Source of the DNA: an uncultured Bacteroidota bacterium
GTDB lineage: Bacteria; Bacteroidota; Bacteroidia; Chitinophagales; Chitinophagaceae
Reading direction: 5' to 3'
Length of the DNA stretch: 5,402 bases
Assembly: GCA_938008665.1 (NCBI GenBank)
Contig: CALLKA010000071.1
Location: forward strand, 1-5,402
Both the position numbers and the translations under genes were made by a program. The notes under the pieces are model-generated. The model made no database searches, was not told the origin of the DNA, and saw only the letters and a program-made list of their open reading frames with translations. How positions within the stretch are numbered: position 1 is the first letter of the stretch; every line of letters begins with the position of its first letter. Below, one piece after another: positions 1-5,402 of this stretch.

Positions 1-1300
1 CATGAATTTGTACACCTGGTTGATTATCGCTCGCTGTTGAATAAATCTCCGTTTTTTTAGTAGGAATAGTTGTGTTTGAAGATATCATGGTTGTCATCAC
101 ACCACCCATTGTTTCAATACCTAAGTTCAATGGCGTTACATCTAATAACAATACATCTTTTACATCTCCAGTCAAAACACCACCTTGAATACCAGCACCA
201 ATTGCAACCACTTCATCCGGGTTTACAGAACGGTTTGGTTTTTTACCAAAGAATTTTTCAACCAACTCCTGTACTTTAGGGATTCTTGAAGAACCTCCTA
301 CTAATATTACTTCATCAATTTGAGAGGTGGAATAACCTGCATCTTTTAATGCAGCTTCACAAGGCTTCAAACATCTTGCAAATAAATTATCCGCTAATGA
401 TTCAAACTTTGCTCTTGATAATTTTAACACTAAGTGCTTAGGAACACCATCCACTGCAGTAATATAAGGTAAATTGATTTCAGTTTCTGAAGAAGAACTT
501 AATTCTACTTTTGCTTTTTCTGCAGCTTCCTTTAAACGTTGCAAAGCCATTGGATCTTTTCTTAAATCAATTGCTTCTTGTTTTTTAAACTCATCCGCTA
601 AAAAGTCCATGATTACTTTATCAAAATCATCACCACCTAAGTGAGTATCACCATTGGTTGATTTTACTTCAAACACACCATCTCCTAAATCCAAGATAGA
701 GATATCAAAAGTTCCACCACCTAAATCAAAAACTGCAATTTTTTGTTCTACATTTTTTTTATCCAAGCCATACGCCAAAGCTGCTGCAGTAGGTTCGTTA
801 ACAATTCTACGAACATTCAATCCAGCAATCTCGCCCGCTTCTTTGGTGGCTTGACGTTGTGCATCATTAAAATAAGCAGGAACTGTAATTACAGCGTCTG
901 TTACTTCAGTGCCTAAATAATCTTCAGCAGTTTTTTTCATTTTTTGTAAAACCATTGCTGAAATTTCTTGCGGTGTATACATACGATCATCGATCGCTAC
1001 ACGAACAGTATCATTTTCACCTTGTACAATTTTGTAACTCCAGTGACTTTTTTCTTCTGTGATTTCATTAAAACGACGACCCATAAAACGCTTCACACTC
1101 GAAATAGTATTTTCAGGATTTGTGATGGCTTGACGCTTAGCGGGATCTCCAACTTTACGCTCGCCATTTTTCAAAAACGCTACTACTGACGGTGTGGTTC
1201 TACGACCTTCGTCATTGGCGATTACTACTGGTTCGCCACCTTCCATAACCGATACGCAACTATTTGTGGTACCTAAGTCAATTCCTATTATTTTTCCCAT
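1..1300 (-). CDS. dnaK: Molecular chaperone DnaK (Hsp70), N-terminal 433 residues, cut by the window edge
   Basis: Cytoplasmic ATP-dependent Hsp70 chaperone, which binds exposed hydrophobic segments of proteins and cycles with DnaJ and GrpE (neither is visible here). The frame is open from ATG at 1300 to base 2 with no stop, so the C-terminal part (about 200 residues by family length) lies off the left edge. Visible landmarks are the phosphate-1 loop GIDLGTTNS (residues 6-14), Lys70 in VKRFMGRR (the catalytic lysine of E. coli DnaK), NEPTAAALAYG (168-178), the phosphate-2 loop DLGGGTFD (192-199, with Thr197 matching E. coli Thr199), the adenosine motif VGGSSRIP (334-341), the interdomain linker DVLLL (382-386), and the start of the beta substrate-binding domain (TPLNLGIETMGG). 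The start is fixed by the standard MGKIIGIDLGTTNS opening. No Shine-Dalgarno sequence precedes it. No frameshift or missing key residue is seen in the nucleotide-binding domain. Confidence 0.98.
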   Translation of the reverse strand, partial: MGKIIGIDLGTTNSCVSVMEGGEPVVIANDEGRRTTPSVVAFLKNGERKVGDPAKRQAITNPENTISSVKRFMGRRFNEITEEKSHWSYKIVQGENDTVRVAIDDRMYTPQEISAMVLQKMKKTAEDYLGTEVTDAVITVPAYFNDAQRQATKEAGEIAGLNVRRIVNEPTAAALAYGLDKKNVEQKIAVFDLGGGTFDISILDLGDGVFEVKSTNGDTHLGGDDFDKVIMDFLADEFKKQEAIDLRKDPMALQRLKEAAEKAKVELSSSSETEINLPYITAVDGVPKHLVLKLSRAKFESLADNLFARCLKPCEAALKDAGYSTSQIDEVILVGGSSRIPKVQELVEKFFGKKPNRSVNPDEVVAIGAGIQGGVLTGDVKDVLLLDVTPLNLGIETMGGVMTTMISSNTTIPTKKTEIYSTASDNQPGVQIH

Positions 1301-1336
1301 AATGCTTGATTTTCAATGTTTAATTACCCTATCATA

Positions 1337-1352
1337 GACAATCATTATGCCA
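1337..1352 (-). promoter_or_regulatory. Candidate sigma-54 (-24/-12) promoter for dnaK
   Basis: On the minus strand the site reads TGGCAT-AATGA-TTGTC. The sigma-54 consensus is TGGCAC-N5-TTGCA. The -24 GG and -12 G have the exact required spacing. Mismatches are T for C after TGGCA and T for C in the -12 GC. Transcription would begin near 1326-1328, leaving a leader of about 26 nt before the dnaK ATG at 1300, which is a sensible distance. The imperfect -12 GC is the main weakness. A second, weaker candidate is CAAATTTG at 1367-1374, which matches seven of eight positions of the Bacteroidota -7 element TAnnTTTG and would give a leader of about 60 nt. No CIRCE element (HrcA operator) is seen. 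Confidence 0.35.
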
Positions 1353-1358
1353 TTGGCA
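1348..1358. repeat. Perfect TGCCA-T-TGGCA palindrome upstream of dnaK
   Basis: The 11-bp plus-strand sequence TGCCATTGGCA has 5-bp arms around one central base and overlaps the -24 half of the sigma-54-like site. The pentamer TGGCA recurs on the plus strand at 1382-1386 and 1415-1419 (both as ATGGCA), and a related TGTCA lies at 1373-1377. The cluster could be a protein-binding site controlling dnaK, but no known regulator is assigned. Confidence 0.35.
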
Positions 1359-1480
1359 GATAGGTGCAAATTTGTCATAAATGGCAGTAAATCAGCCTTA
1401 ATGCTGCTCTGAAATGGCATATTTTATAAATAAAGGAGCAGAAAAGTCAGTTAAATGTCCTAAAAATGAGGATGTTCAGC

Positions 1481-1987
1481 TCATAAGGTATCAGATTCAA
1501 CCGACTTGAAGGTGAAGTTTTTTTGGCTGGTATAGCTAAATATAACCACAAAAAAAGTGGTGACAATTTTGGCCAAAGTTGGGTACCAACCACAATAATC
1601 AACAAATAATTTCAAGAATATATAGTTTAATAGAATGCATCCAAACACAACAAAAAAGTATTTCATCAGCTGTTTCCTTTTAGGCACCGTGGTTTCCTGA
1701 AATACGACATACCTACTTAGGTAAAAACCAATAGGAAAAGTAATACAAAAACTGATGATAAAAGAAGCAATATGCGGACTAACACTAATCCCATTAACTT
1801 GAATAATCTCCTTGTGTAAAATGTAATTATAGGAAACAAAGAATAATAAGATATCAAGTAAGGTATTGGCACCCCCACAGGCAGCATACCTAAATGTTTT
1901 CAATGGCATTACTTTTTGAAAAACCGGGTAAACCCAATCAATCAATTTAAGTATGATTTGACTAATTATTTCATGCAGTTTTAACAT
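1481..1987 (-). CDS. GtrA-like family small membrane protein (four TM helices)
   Basis: A 168-residue inner-membrane protein that resembles the GtrA/DPMS flippase-like family (Pfam GtrA). Characterised members help move polyprenyl-phosphate-linked sugars across the membrane for cell-surface glycosylation. Predicted membrane segments are about 33-57 (opening FRYAACGGANTLLD), 69-91, 109-129 and 137-153. The two halves end in matching motifs, FYLSRYVVF (88-96) and FSYTSQKNFTF (150-160), as expected for a family built from two repeated helix pairs. The basic loop PKRKQ (102-106) between helices 2 and 3 is likely cytoplasmic. Residues 1-31 form an amphipathic N-terminal extension with VYPVFQKVMPLKTF next to helix 1, which argues for the Met at 1987 rather than Met27. 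It is divergent from argS and 180 bp upstream of dnaK. No GtrB-type glycosyltransferase is adjacent, so its substrate cannot be inferred. Confidence 0.87.
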   Translation of the reverse strand: MLKLHEIISQIILKLIDWVYPVFQKVMPLKTFRYAACGGANTLLDILLFFVSYNYILHKEIIQVNGISVSPHIASFIISFCITFPIGFYLSRYVVFQETTVPKRKQLMKYFFVVFGCILLNYIFLKLFVDYCGWYPTLAKIVTTFFVVIFSYTSQKNFTFKSVESDTL

Positions 1988-1994
1988 GTATGCA

Positions 1995-2002
1995 CAAAGG
2001 TA
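1995..2002 (-). promoter_or_regulatory. Bacteroidota -7 element for the gtrA-like gene
   Basis: The minus strand reads TACCTTTG, a full match to the Bacteroidota primary-sigma -7 consensus TAnnTTTG. It ends 7 bp before the ATG at 1987. Transcription starting 4-6 nt after the element would leave only about 1-4 nt of leader, so the mRNA would be leaderless or nearly so. No convincing -33 TTTG is seen at the usual spacing. Confidence 0.5.
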
Positions 2003-2014
2003 ATCTTAATTAAT

Positions 2015-2022
2015 TACTTTTG
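2015..2022 (+). promoter_or_regulatory. Bacteroidota -7 element for argS
   Basis: TACTTTTG matches TAnnTTTG completely. The expected transcription start is about 2026-2028. This is downstream of the first in-frame ATG (2024) and 14-16 nt ahead of the second (2042), so it decides the argS start. The -33 region would fall around 1990-1996, on top of the opposing gtrA promoter. No clear TTTG is found there. Confidence 0.55.
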
Positions 2023-2041
2023 CATGAGGCAACCCTACTTT

Positions 2042-3811
2042 ATGAACTTGATAACTAATTTAAAACAGTCCACATCGAAATGTATACATACATTATATAA
2101 TGTAAATATACCTGCAGATCAAGTATTGGTGAATGCAACCAAACCTGAAATTGAAGGTGATTATACCATTGTATTATTTGCATTTGTCAAACAATTAGGA
2201 AAAAGTCCAGATGCTTTAGGAAATGAACTTGGTGCTGCAATGATGGCTGATATGCCAGGCATACTTACCCAATTTAATATTGTCAAAGGTTTTTTAAACT
2301 TTACGATCAGTAATGATTATTGGTTTGATTTTATCAATAGTTCGGATCCAAGTCAATTAGTGCCAGCTACTGAAAACAAACAAAAAATTATGGTGGAGTA
2401 CTCCTCCCCTAATACCAATAAGCCATTACACTTAGGTCATTTAAGAAATAATTTTTTAGGTTGGAGTATTGCTGAAATTTTAAAATTACAAGGACATGAA
2501 GTTTTTAAAACTTGTATTGTAAATGACCGAGGTATTCATATTTGCAAAAGCATGATCGCTTGGCAAAAATTTGCAAATGGTGCAACCCCTGCGGACACCC
2601 ATCAAAAAGGAGATCATTTTGTAGGCGATTACTATGTCAAATACAACGATGCTTACAAAACAGAAGTGGTTGAGTTAGTTGCAGGTGGCATGCCATTAGA
2701 AGTTGCAGAAAAAGAAGCCCCTATTTTAAAAGGCGCCCAGGAAATGTTGCTTAAATGGGAACAAGGCGATGCGGCAACCATTGACTTATGGAAAAGAATG
2801 AATGCCTGGGTATATGAAGGATTTGAGGTTACTTACAATAAAATAGGTTCGGACTTTTTAAAAACCTATTATGAAAGCAATACCTATTTATTAGGTAAAG
2901 AATTGGTGGAAGCCGGTTTATCAAAAAAAGTATTTTTTCAAAAAGAAGATAGCTCAGTTTGGATTGATTTGACTGCTGACGGTTTAGACGAAAAAATTGT
3001 ACGTCGTAAAGATGGCACTTCGGTATACATGACACAGGATATTGGACTTGCACAATTAAAACAAAAAGAATTTAATACAGATGCAAGTATCTATGTGGTG
3101 GGTGATGAACAAAACTATCATTTTAAAGTTTTAAAATTAATTTGTCAAAAGTTACAACTACCCGCAGCGGATGGCATATATCATTTAAGCTACGGCATGG
3201 TTGAACTACCTACTGGCAAAATGAAAAGTCGCGAAGGCACCGTGGTGGATGCAGATGATTTGGTGGACGAAATGATTAAAATTTCTAAAGAAAAAACGGA
3301 AGCTTTGGGTAAAGTGTCTGATTTCACATCAGCACAACTTGAAGAATTATACAATACCATTGGATTAGGTGCTCTTAAGTTTTTTCTTTTAAGGGTGGAT
3401 CCTAAAAAGAAAATGATATTCAACCCTGAGGAAAGCATCGACTTTCATGGTTTCACGGGTCCATTTATTCAATACACGCATGCGCGTATCAAGAGCATTT
3501 TACGTAAAACGGGTACTACAGTAACACTTACGGCAAATGAATTATTGCCCTTGGAAAAACAGTTAGCTATTGAGTTATCAATTTTCCCGGCGATCATTAA
3601 CGAAGCTGCCGAAAATTTAGATCCTTCAAAAATTGCGATTTATGCTTTTAATTTAGCAAAATTATTCAACACCTTCTATACCGAACATTCTATTGCAAAT
3701 GCGGACACAGAAACGAAAAAGCAATTGAGAATAAAGATTGGTATTTTAACAGCTGCTACTTTACAAAAAGCGATGAGTTGTTTAGGGATTGCCGTGCCAG
3801 AACAAATGTAA
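2042..3811 (+). CDS. argS: Arginine--tRNA ligase (ArgRS)
   Basis: Class I aminoacyl-tRNA synthetase that attaches arginine to tRNA-Arg using ATP in the cytoplasm. The protein has 589 residues from the chosen start, a normal length. The N-terminal additional domain that binds the tRNA elbow covers about 1-90 (EGDYTIVLFAF, then FNIVKGFLNF). The catalytic Rossmann core begins at about 116 with VEYSSPNTNKPLHLGHLRNN, where HLGH (130-133) is the HIGH signature. The KMSKS loop is KMKSREGT (393-400). The DALR-type anticodon-binding domain follows, from about GFTGPFIQYTHARIKSIL to the end (LGIAVPEQM). An in-frame ATG at 2024 would add MRQPYF, but it lies at or before the predicted transcription start, and family members begin with sequence like MNLITN, so 2042 is preferred. 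TGAGG at 2025-2029 is a possible weak ribosome binding site. The gene is monocistronic in this window and convergent with trmH. Confidence 0.96.
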   Translation: MNLITNLKQSTSKCIHTLYNVNIPADQVLVNATKPEIEGDYTIVLFAFVKQLGKSPDALGNELGAAMMADMPGILTQFNIVKGFLNFTISNDYWFDFINSSDPSQLVPATENKQKIMVEYSSPNTNKPLHLGHLRNNFLGWSIAEILKLQGHEVFKTCIVNDRGIHICKSMIAWQKFANGATPADTHQKGDHFVGDYYVKYNDAYKTEVVELVAGGMPLEVAEKEAPILKGAQEMLLKWEQGDAATIDLWKRMNAWVYEGFEVTYNKIGSDFLKTYYESNTYLLGKELVEAGLSKKVFFQKEDSSVWIDLTADGLDEKIVRRKDGTSVYMTQDIGLAQLKQKEFNTDASIYVVGDEQNYHFKVLKLICQKLQLPAADGIYHLSYGMVELPTGKMKSREGTVVDADDLVDEMIKISKEKTEALGKVSDFTSAQLEELYNTIGLGALKFFLLRVDPKKKMIFNPEESIDFHGFTGPFIQYTHARIKSILRKTGTTVTLTANELLPLEKQLAIELSIFPAIINEAAENLDPSKIAIYAFNLAKLFNTFYTEHSIANADTETKKQLRIKIGILTAATLQKAMSCLGIAVPEQM

Positions 3812-3889
3812 TGCTTACGCTAAATAAAATCGATTAAATTAAATTTTAGCTTCGTTTTAAAGTACAATTACGCTTCAATAAAAATCAGA
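3812..3889. other. AT-rich gap between convergent argS and trmH with an imperfect direct repeat
   Basis: Both transcription units should end in this 78-bp gap. No strong GC-rich hairpin with a U tract is seen on either strand. Only weak A/T stems are possible, for example TAAAAT (3825-3830) with ATTTTA (3843-3848). A stretch at 3815-3837 starting TTACGCT and ending GATTAA is repeated imperfectly at 3868-3893, where it runs into the trmH stop codon. The second copy has three extra bases. Confidence 0.35.
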
Positions 3890-4516
3890 TTAACTTCGCT
3901 TCAACTTTGAATTGTTATATACTTCAGGCGTTTCTTCTTCAAAGCCCCACTGCGTTAATAATTCATCCATTTGCTGCTTAGGAAGAGTGGCTTGATTATA
4001 ATGTCCCGCGTTCATTTTTTGACGCATGGCTTCATAAATACTCACTGCACATGCCACAGAAATATTTAAACTTTGTATAATGCCCATTTGTGGGATAATA
4101 AAATTACCATCTGCTAAATTCCTAAATTCTTCAGTAACACCTGCATGTTCATTGCCAAAAACCAAGGCGACGGATTCTGTAAAATTAATATCATGCAAAC
4201 TTACCGCATCGCTTGACAAATGGGTGGTTAATATTTTGGTGAAATTTTTTCTTAATGCAGCAACACATGTTTCCAAATTATCAAATTCATGAATGGTTAA
4301 CCATTTTAGCGCACTACTACTGCTGCGATATCCCCATTTTTTATGTCTAGGTATTTTAGTGGTAAGCACATACACATCCTGAATACCAACTGCATCACAG
4401 GTGCGCATGACTGCAGATACATTATGTGGATCCTGCACATTCTCCAACACCACTGTTAAATTAGCTTGTCGCTTGCTTAAAACTTTTAATAATTTACTGG
4501 TACGTTCTGGTGTCAT
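3890..4516 (-). CDS. trmH: tRNA (guanosine(18)-2'-O)-methyltransferase TrmH (SpoU family)
   Basis: A SPOUT-superfamily enzyme that uses S-adenosylmethionine to methylate the 2'-O of G18 in the tRNA D-loop. The 208 residues follow the E. coli TrmH (SpoU) pattern from the first residue: MTPERTSKLLKVLSKRQANL matches its N-terminal tRNA-binding extension. Motif 1 is DPHNVSAVMRT (29-39), with Arg38 in the catalytic-arginine position. Motif 2 is ALVFGNEHAGVTEE (117-130), and motif 3 is IIPQMGIIQSLNISVACA (140-157), so the SAM-binding trefoil knot is complete. The C-terminal tail is short, making the protein about 20 residues smaller than the E. coli enzyme. It lies 23 bp downstream of the dipeptide epimerase on the same strand and is probably co-transcribed with it. 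No ribosome binding site is visible. A related SpoU rRNA methylase is the main alternative, but the N-terminal match favours TrmH. Confidence 0.92.
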   Translation of the reverse strand: MTPERTSKLLKVLSKRQANLTVVLENVQDPHNVSAVMRTCDAVGIQDVYVLTTKIPRHKKWGYRSSSSALKWLTIHEFDNLETCVAALRKNFTKILTTHLSSDAVSLHDINFTESVALVFGNEHAGVTEEFRNLADGNFIIPQMGIIQSLNISVACAVSIYEAMRQKMNAGHYNQATLPKQQMDELLTQWGFEEETPEVYNNSKLKRS

Positions 4517-4518
4517 AA

Positions 4519-4537
4519 AATTTATTTCAAATAAATT
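4519..4537. repeat. Perfect AT-only palindrome in the epimerase-trmH gap
   Basis: AATTTATTT, a central C, then AAATAAATT form an inverted repeat with 9-bp perfect arms. It fills most of the 23-bp gap and ends 2 bp before the trmH ATG. The minus strand contains TTTATTTG here (4528-4535), one mismatch from the -7 consensus TAnnTTTG, so an internal promoter for trmH is possible. As RNA it would be a weak A-U hairpin next to the start codon. Confidence 0.4.
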
Positions 4538-4539
4538 AT

Positions 4540-5402
4540 TTATTTTTTAAAAGGCGCACGATATTGGACGCCCAATCCTGGCCTTTGCAAAGGTGCAATT
4601 TGACCGTTGTTTTGCGCAAAACTAAAATCAAGTCCTACGCCATTTAGTTCGGTCATTAATAAAGGACCATCCATATCCACATAATCCAATTGGGGCAAAA
4701 ACTGTGCAATTGCGGCTGAACCAATCACACTTTCATTCATACTTCCCATCATTACTTTCAATCCTAAAGTTTTCGCTTCCCTGATCATCCTTAATGCCGG
4801 TGTTGGTCCACTACATTTGGTTAACTTAATATTGATGCCATGAAAATAATTGGCACAAGTGGCAACATCCTTTTCAAAAACACAACTTTCATCCGCAAAT
4901 AAAGAAAGTACAGATTGCTTTTTTAATACCGCCATACCTTCCCAATTATCTTTGGCCAAAGGCTGCTCTATTAATTCAACACCTAATTTGGCAAATGCTG
5001 GTATTTTAACCAAGGCTTCTTCTAGTGTCCAACCCGCATTGGCATCTACGCGCAAAGGTGCAGTAGTATGTTTGCGTAATTCAGTTAACATTTCAATATC
5101 GTAATCAGTACCCACTTTCACTTTATATATTGGCCAAGGATGCGCATTCATTTTTTCCACCATCTTTTCAATTGGATCTATTCCTAAAGTATAATCACAG
5201 ATGGGTGTTGGCGTGCTATTGTCCCAGGTAGTATGCCACATTTCATGAAGGGGTTGCTTTTTCATTTGTCCAAACAAATCCCAACCTGCCATATCTAAAG
5301 CACATACTAAAAATGGATCCTGGGGAAATAAGTGATGTAAGAAATGCCAAAATCTTTCAGGATCAATTAAGGCAAATTTTTCAATAAATTTTCTTTGCTT
5401 TT
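4540..5402 (-). CDS. Dipeptide epimerase, enolase superfamily (L-Ala-D/L-Glu epimerase-like), 5' end outside the window
   Basis: Enolase-superfamily enzyme of the muconate-lactonizing subgroup that epimerises the C-terminal residue of a dipeptide through an Mg2+-stabilised enolate. The frame stays open from the stop at 4540 to the right edge. The 36 residues before Met 5292 (including DPERFWHFLHHLFPQDPFLVCALD) fit the family, so the gene continues beyond the window. About 286 residues are visible, and part of the N-terminal capping domain is missing. Barrel motifs in order: the KVK catalytic lysine pair (codons 5124-5116), the metal ligands in RVDANAGW (Asp at 5046-5044), LIEQPL (Glu at 4968-4966) and FADES (Asp at 4893-4891), then NIKLTK with the second-face lysine. 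The late DMDGP matches the DxD motif that binds the dipeptide amino group in dipeptide epimerases. The exact substrate is unresolved: L-Ala-L/D-Glu from peptidoglycan is the classical one, but related Bacteroidota enzymes differ. Likely first gene of an operon with trmH. Confidence 0.9.
   Translation of the reverse strand, partial: KQRKFIEKFALIDPERFWHFLHHLFPQDPFLVCALDMAGWDLFGQMKKQPLHEMWHTTWDNSTPTPICDYTLGIDPIEKMVEKMNAHPWPIYKVKVGTDYDIEMLTELRKHTTAPLRVDANAGWTLEEALVKIPAFAKLGVELIEQPLAKDNWEGMAVLKKQSVLSLFADESCVFEKDVATCANYFHGINIKLTKCSGPTPALRMIREAKTLGLKVMMGSMNESVIGSAAIAQFLPQLDYVDMDGPLLMTELNGVGLDFSFAQNNGQIAPLQRPGLGVQYRAPFKK

Larger units (their letters stand above)
1995..2022. repeat. Inverted repeat joining two divergent -7 promoter elements
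   Basis: The left arm CAAAGGTAAT (1995-2004) and right arm ATTACTTTTG (2013-2022) are inverted copies matching at nine of ten positions, around the 8-bp centre CTTAATTA. Each arm contains the outward-facing -7 element of the gene on its side. The symmetry may simply reflect two promoters back to back, or it may also be a regulator site. Confidence 0.55.

Noticed and set aside
654..1189. Plus-strand ORFs of 66 and 73 codons (654-854, 968-1189), and another at 70-279
   Set aside because: They lie antisense within dnaK, which is unambiguous. Their predicted peptides show no recognisable family features.
1354..1368. Second, plus-strand sigma-54 site TGGCAGATAGGTGCA
   Set aside because: The GG to GC spacing is one base too short, and it would drive antisense transcription into the gtrA-like gene.
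1385..1412. Possible terminator after the gtrA-like gene (CAGC-ATTAAG-GCTG on the minus strand)
   Set aside because: The stem is only 4 bp and no U tract follows, so it is not a convincing intrinsic terminator.
2829..3438. Minus-strand ORFs at 2829-3053 and 3190-3438
   Set aside because: They are antisense shadows inside argS, in the stretch leading to and covering the KMSKS loop and the start of the anticodon-binding domain.
4080..5104. Plus-strand ORFs at 4080-4292 and 4850-5104
   Set aside because: They are antisense to conserved motifs of trmH and the epimerase and have no support of their own.
5290..5292. ATG at 5292 as the start of the epimerase
   Set aside because: The frame stays open to the right edge, and the extra upstream residues fit the family, so this Met is internal.
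1..5402. A novel multi-gene system, mobile element, CRISPR array, tRNA or riboswitch
   Set aside because: The window is almost fully accounted for by recognisable core genes. The gaps are 180 bp or less, and I see no tRNA-like cloverleaf, transposase, repeat-spacer pattern or target-site duplication.

Overview
The window is AT-rich chromosomal DNA that most likely comes from a member of the Bacteroidota, possibly a Chitinophagaceae-like lineage. This rests on the character of the DnaK, ArgRS and TrmH proteins, the near absence of Shine-Dalgarno sequences, and two good matches to the Bacteroidota -7 promoter element (TAnnTTTG). The family-level placement is inference only.

Layout, left to right. 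(1) 1-1300, minus: the first 433 codons of dnaK, running off the left edge. (2) 1301-1480: a 180-bp regulatory gap upstream of dnaK with a sigma-54-like site and a cluster of TGGCA/TGCCA pentamers. (3) 1481-1987, minus: a small four-helix membrane protein of the GtrA family. (4) 1988-2041: a compact divergent promoter region in which two -7 elements sit back to back in an inverted repeat. (5) 2042-3811, plus: a complete argS. (6) 3812-3889: a short, very AT-rich gap between convergent genes. (7) 3890-4516, minus: trmH. (8) 4540-5402, minus: a dipeptide epimerase of the enolase superfamily whose 5' end lies beyond the right edge. Its reading frame is open across the whole right end, so the internal ATG at 5292 is not its start.

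The genes are mainly housekeeping. dnaK serves protein folding, argS charges tRNA-Arg, and trmH methylates the tRNA D-loop. The epimerase probably acts on peptidoglycan-derived or dietary dipeptides and appears to be co-transcribed with trmH (23-bp gap). The GtrA-like protein stands alone, with no glycosyltransferase beside it here. I see no mobile element, CRISPR array, RNA gene or unfamiliar multi-gene system. The points worth a second look are regulatory: the dnaK upstream region, the interlocked gtrA/argS promoters, and a perfect AT palindrome just before trmH.
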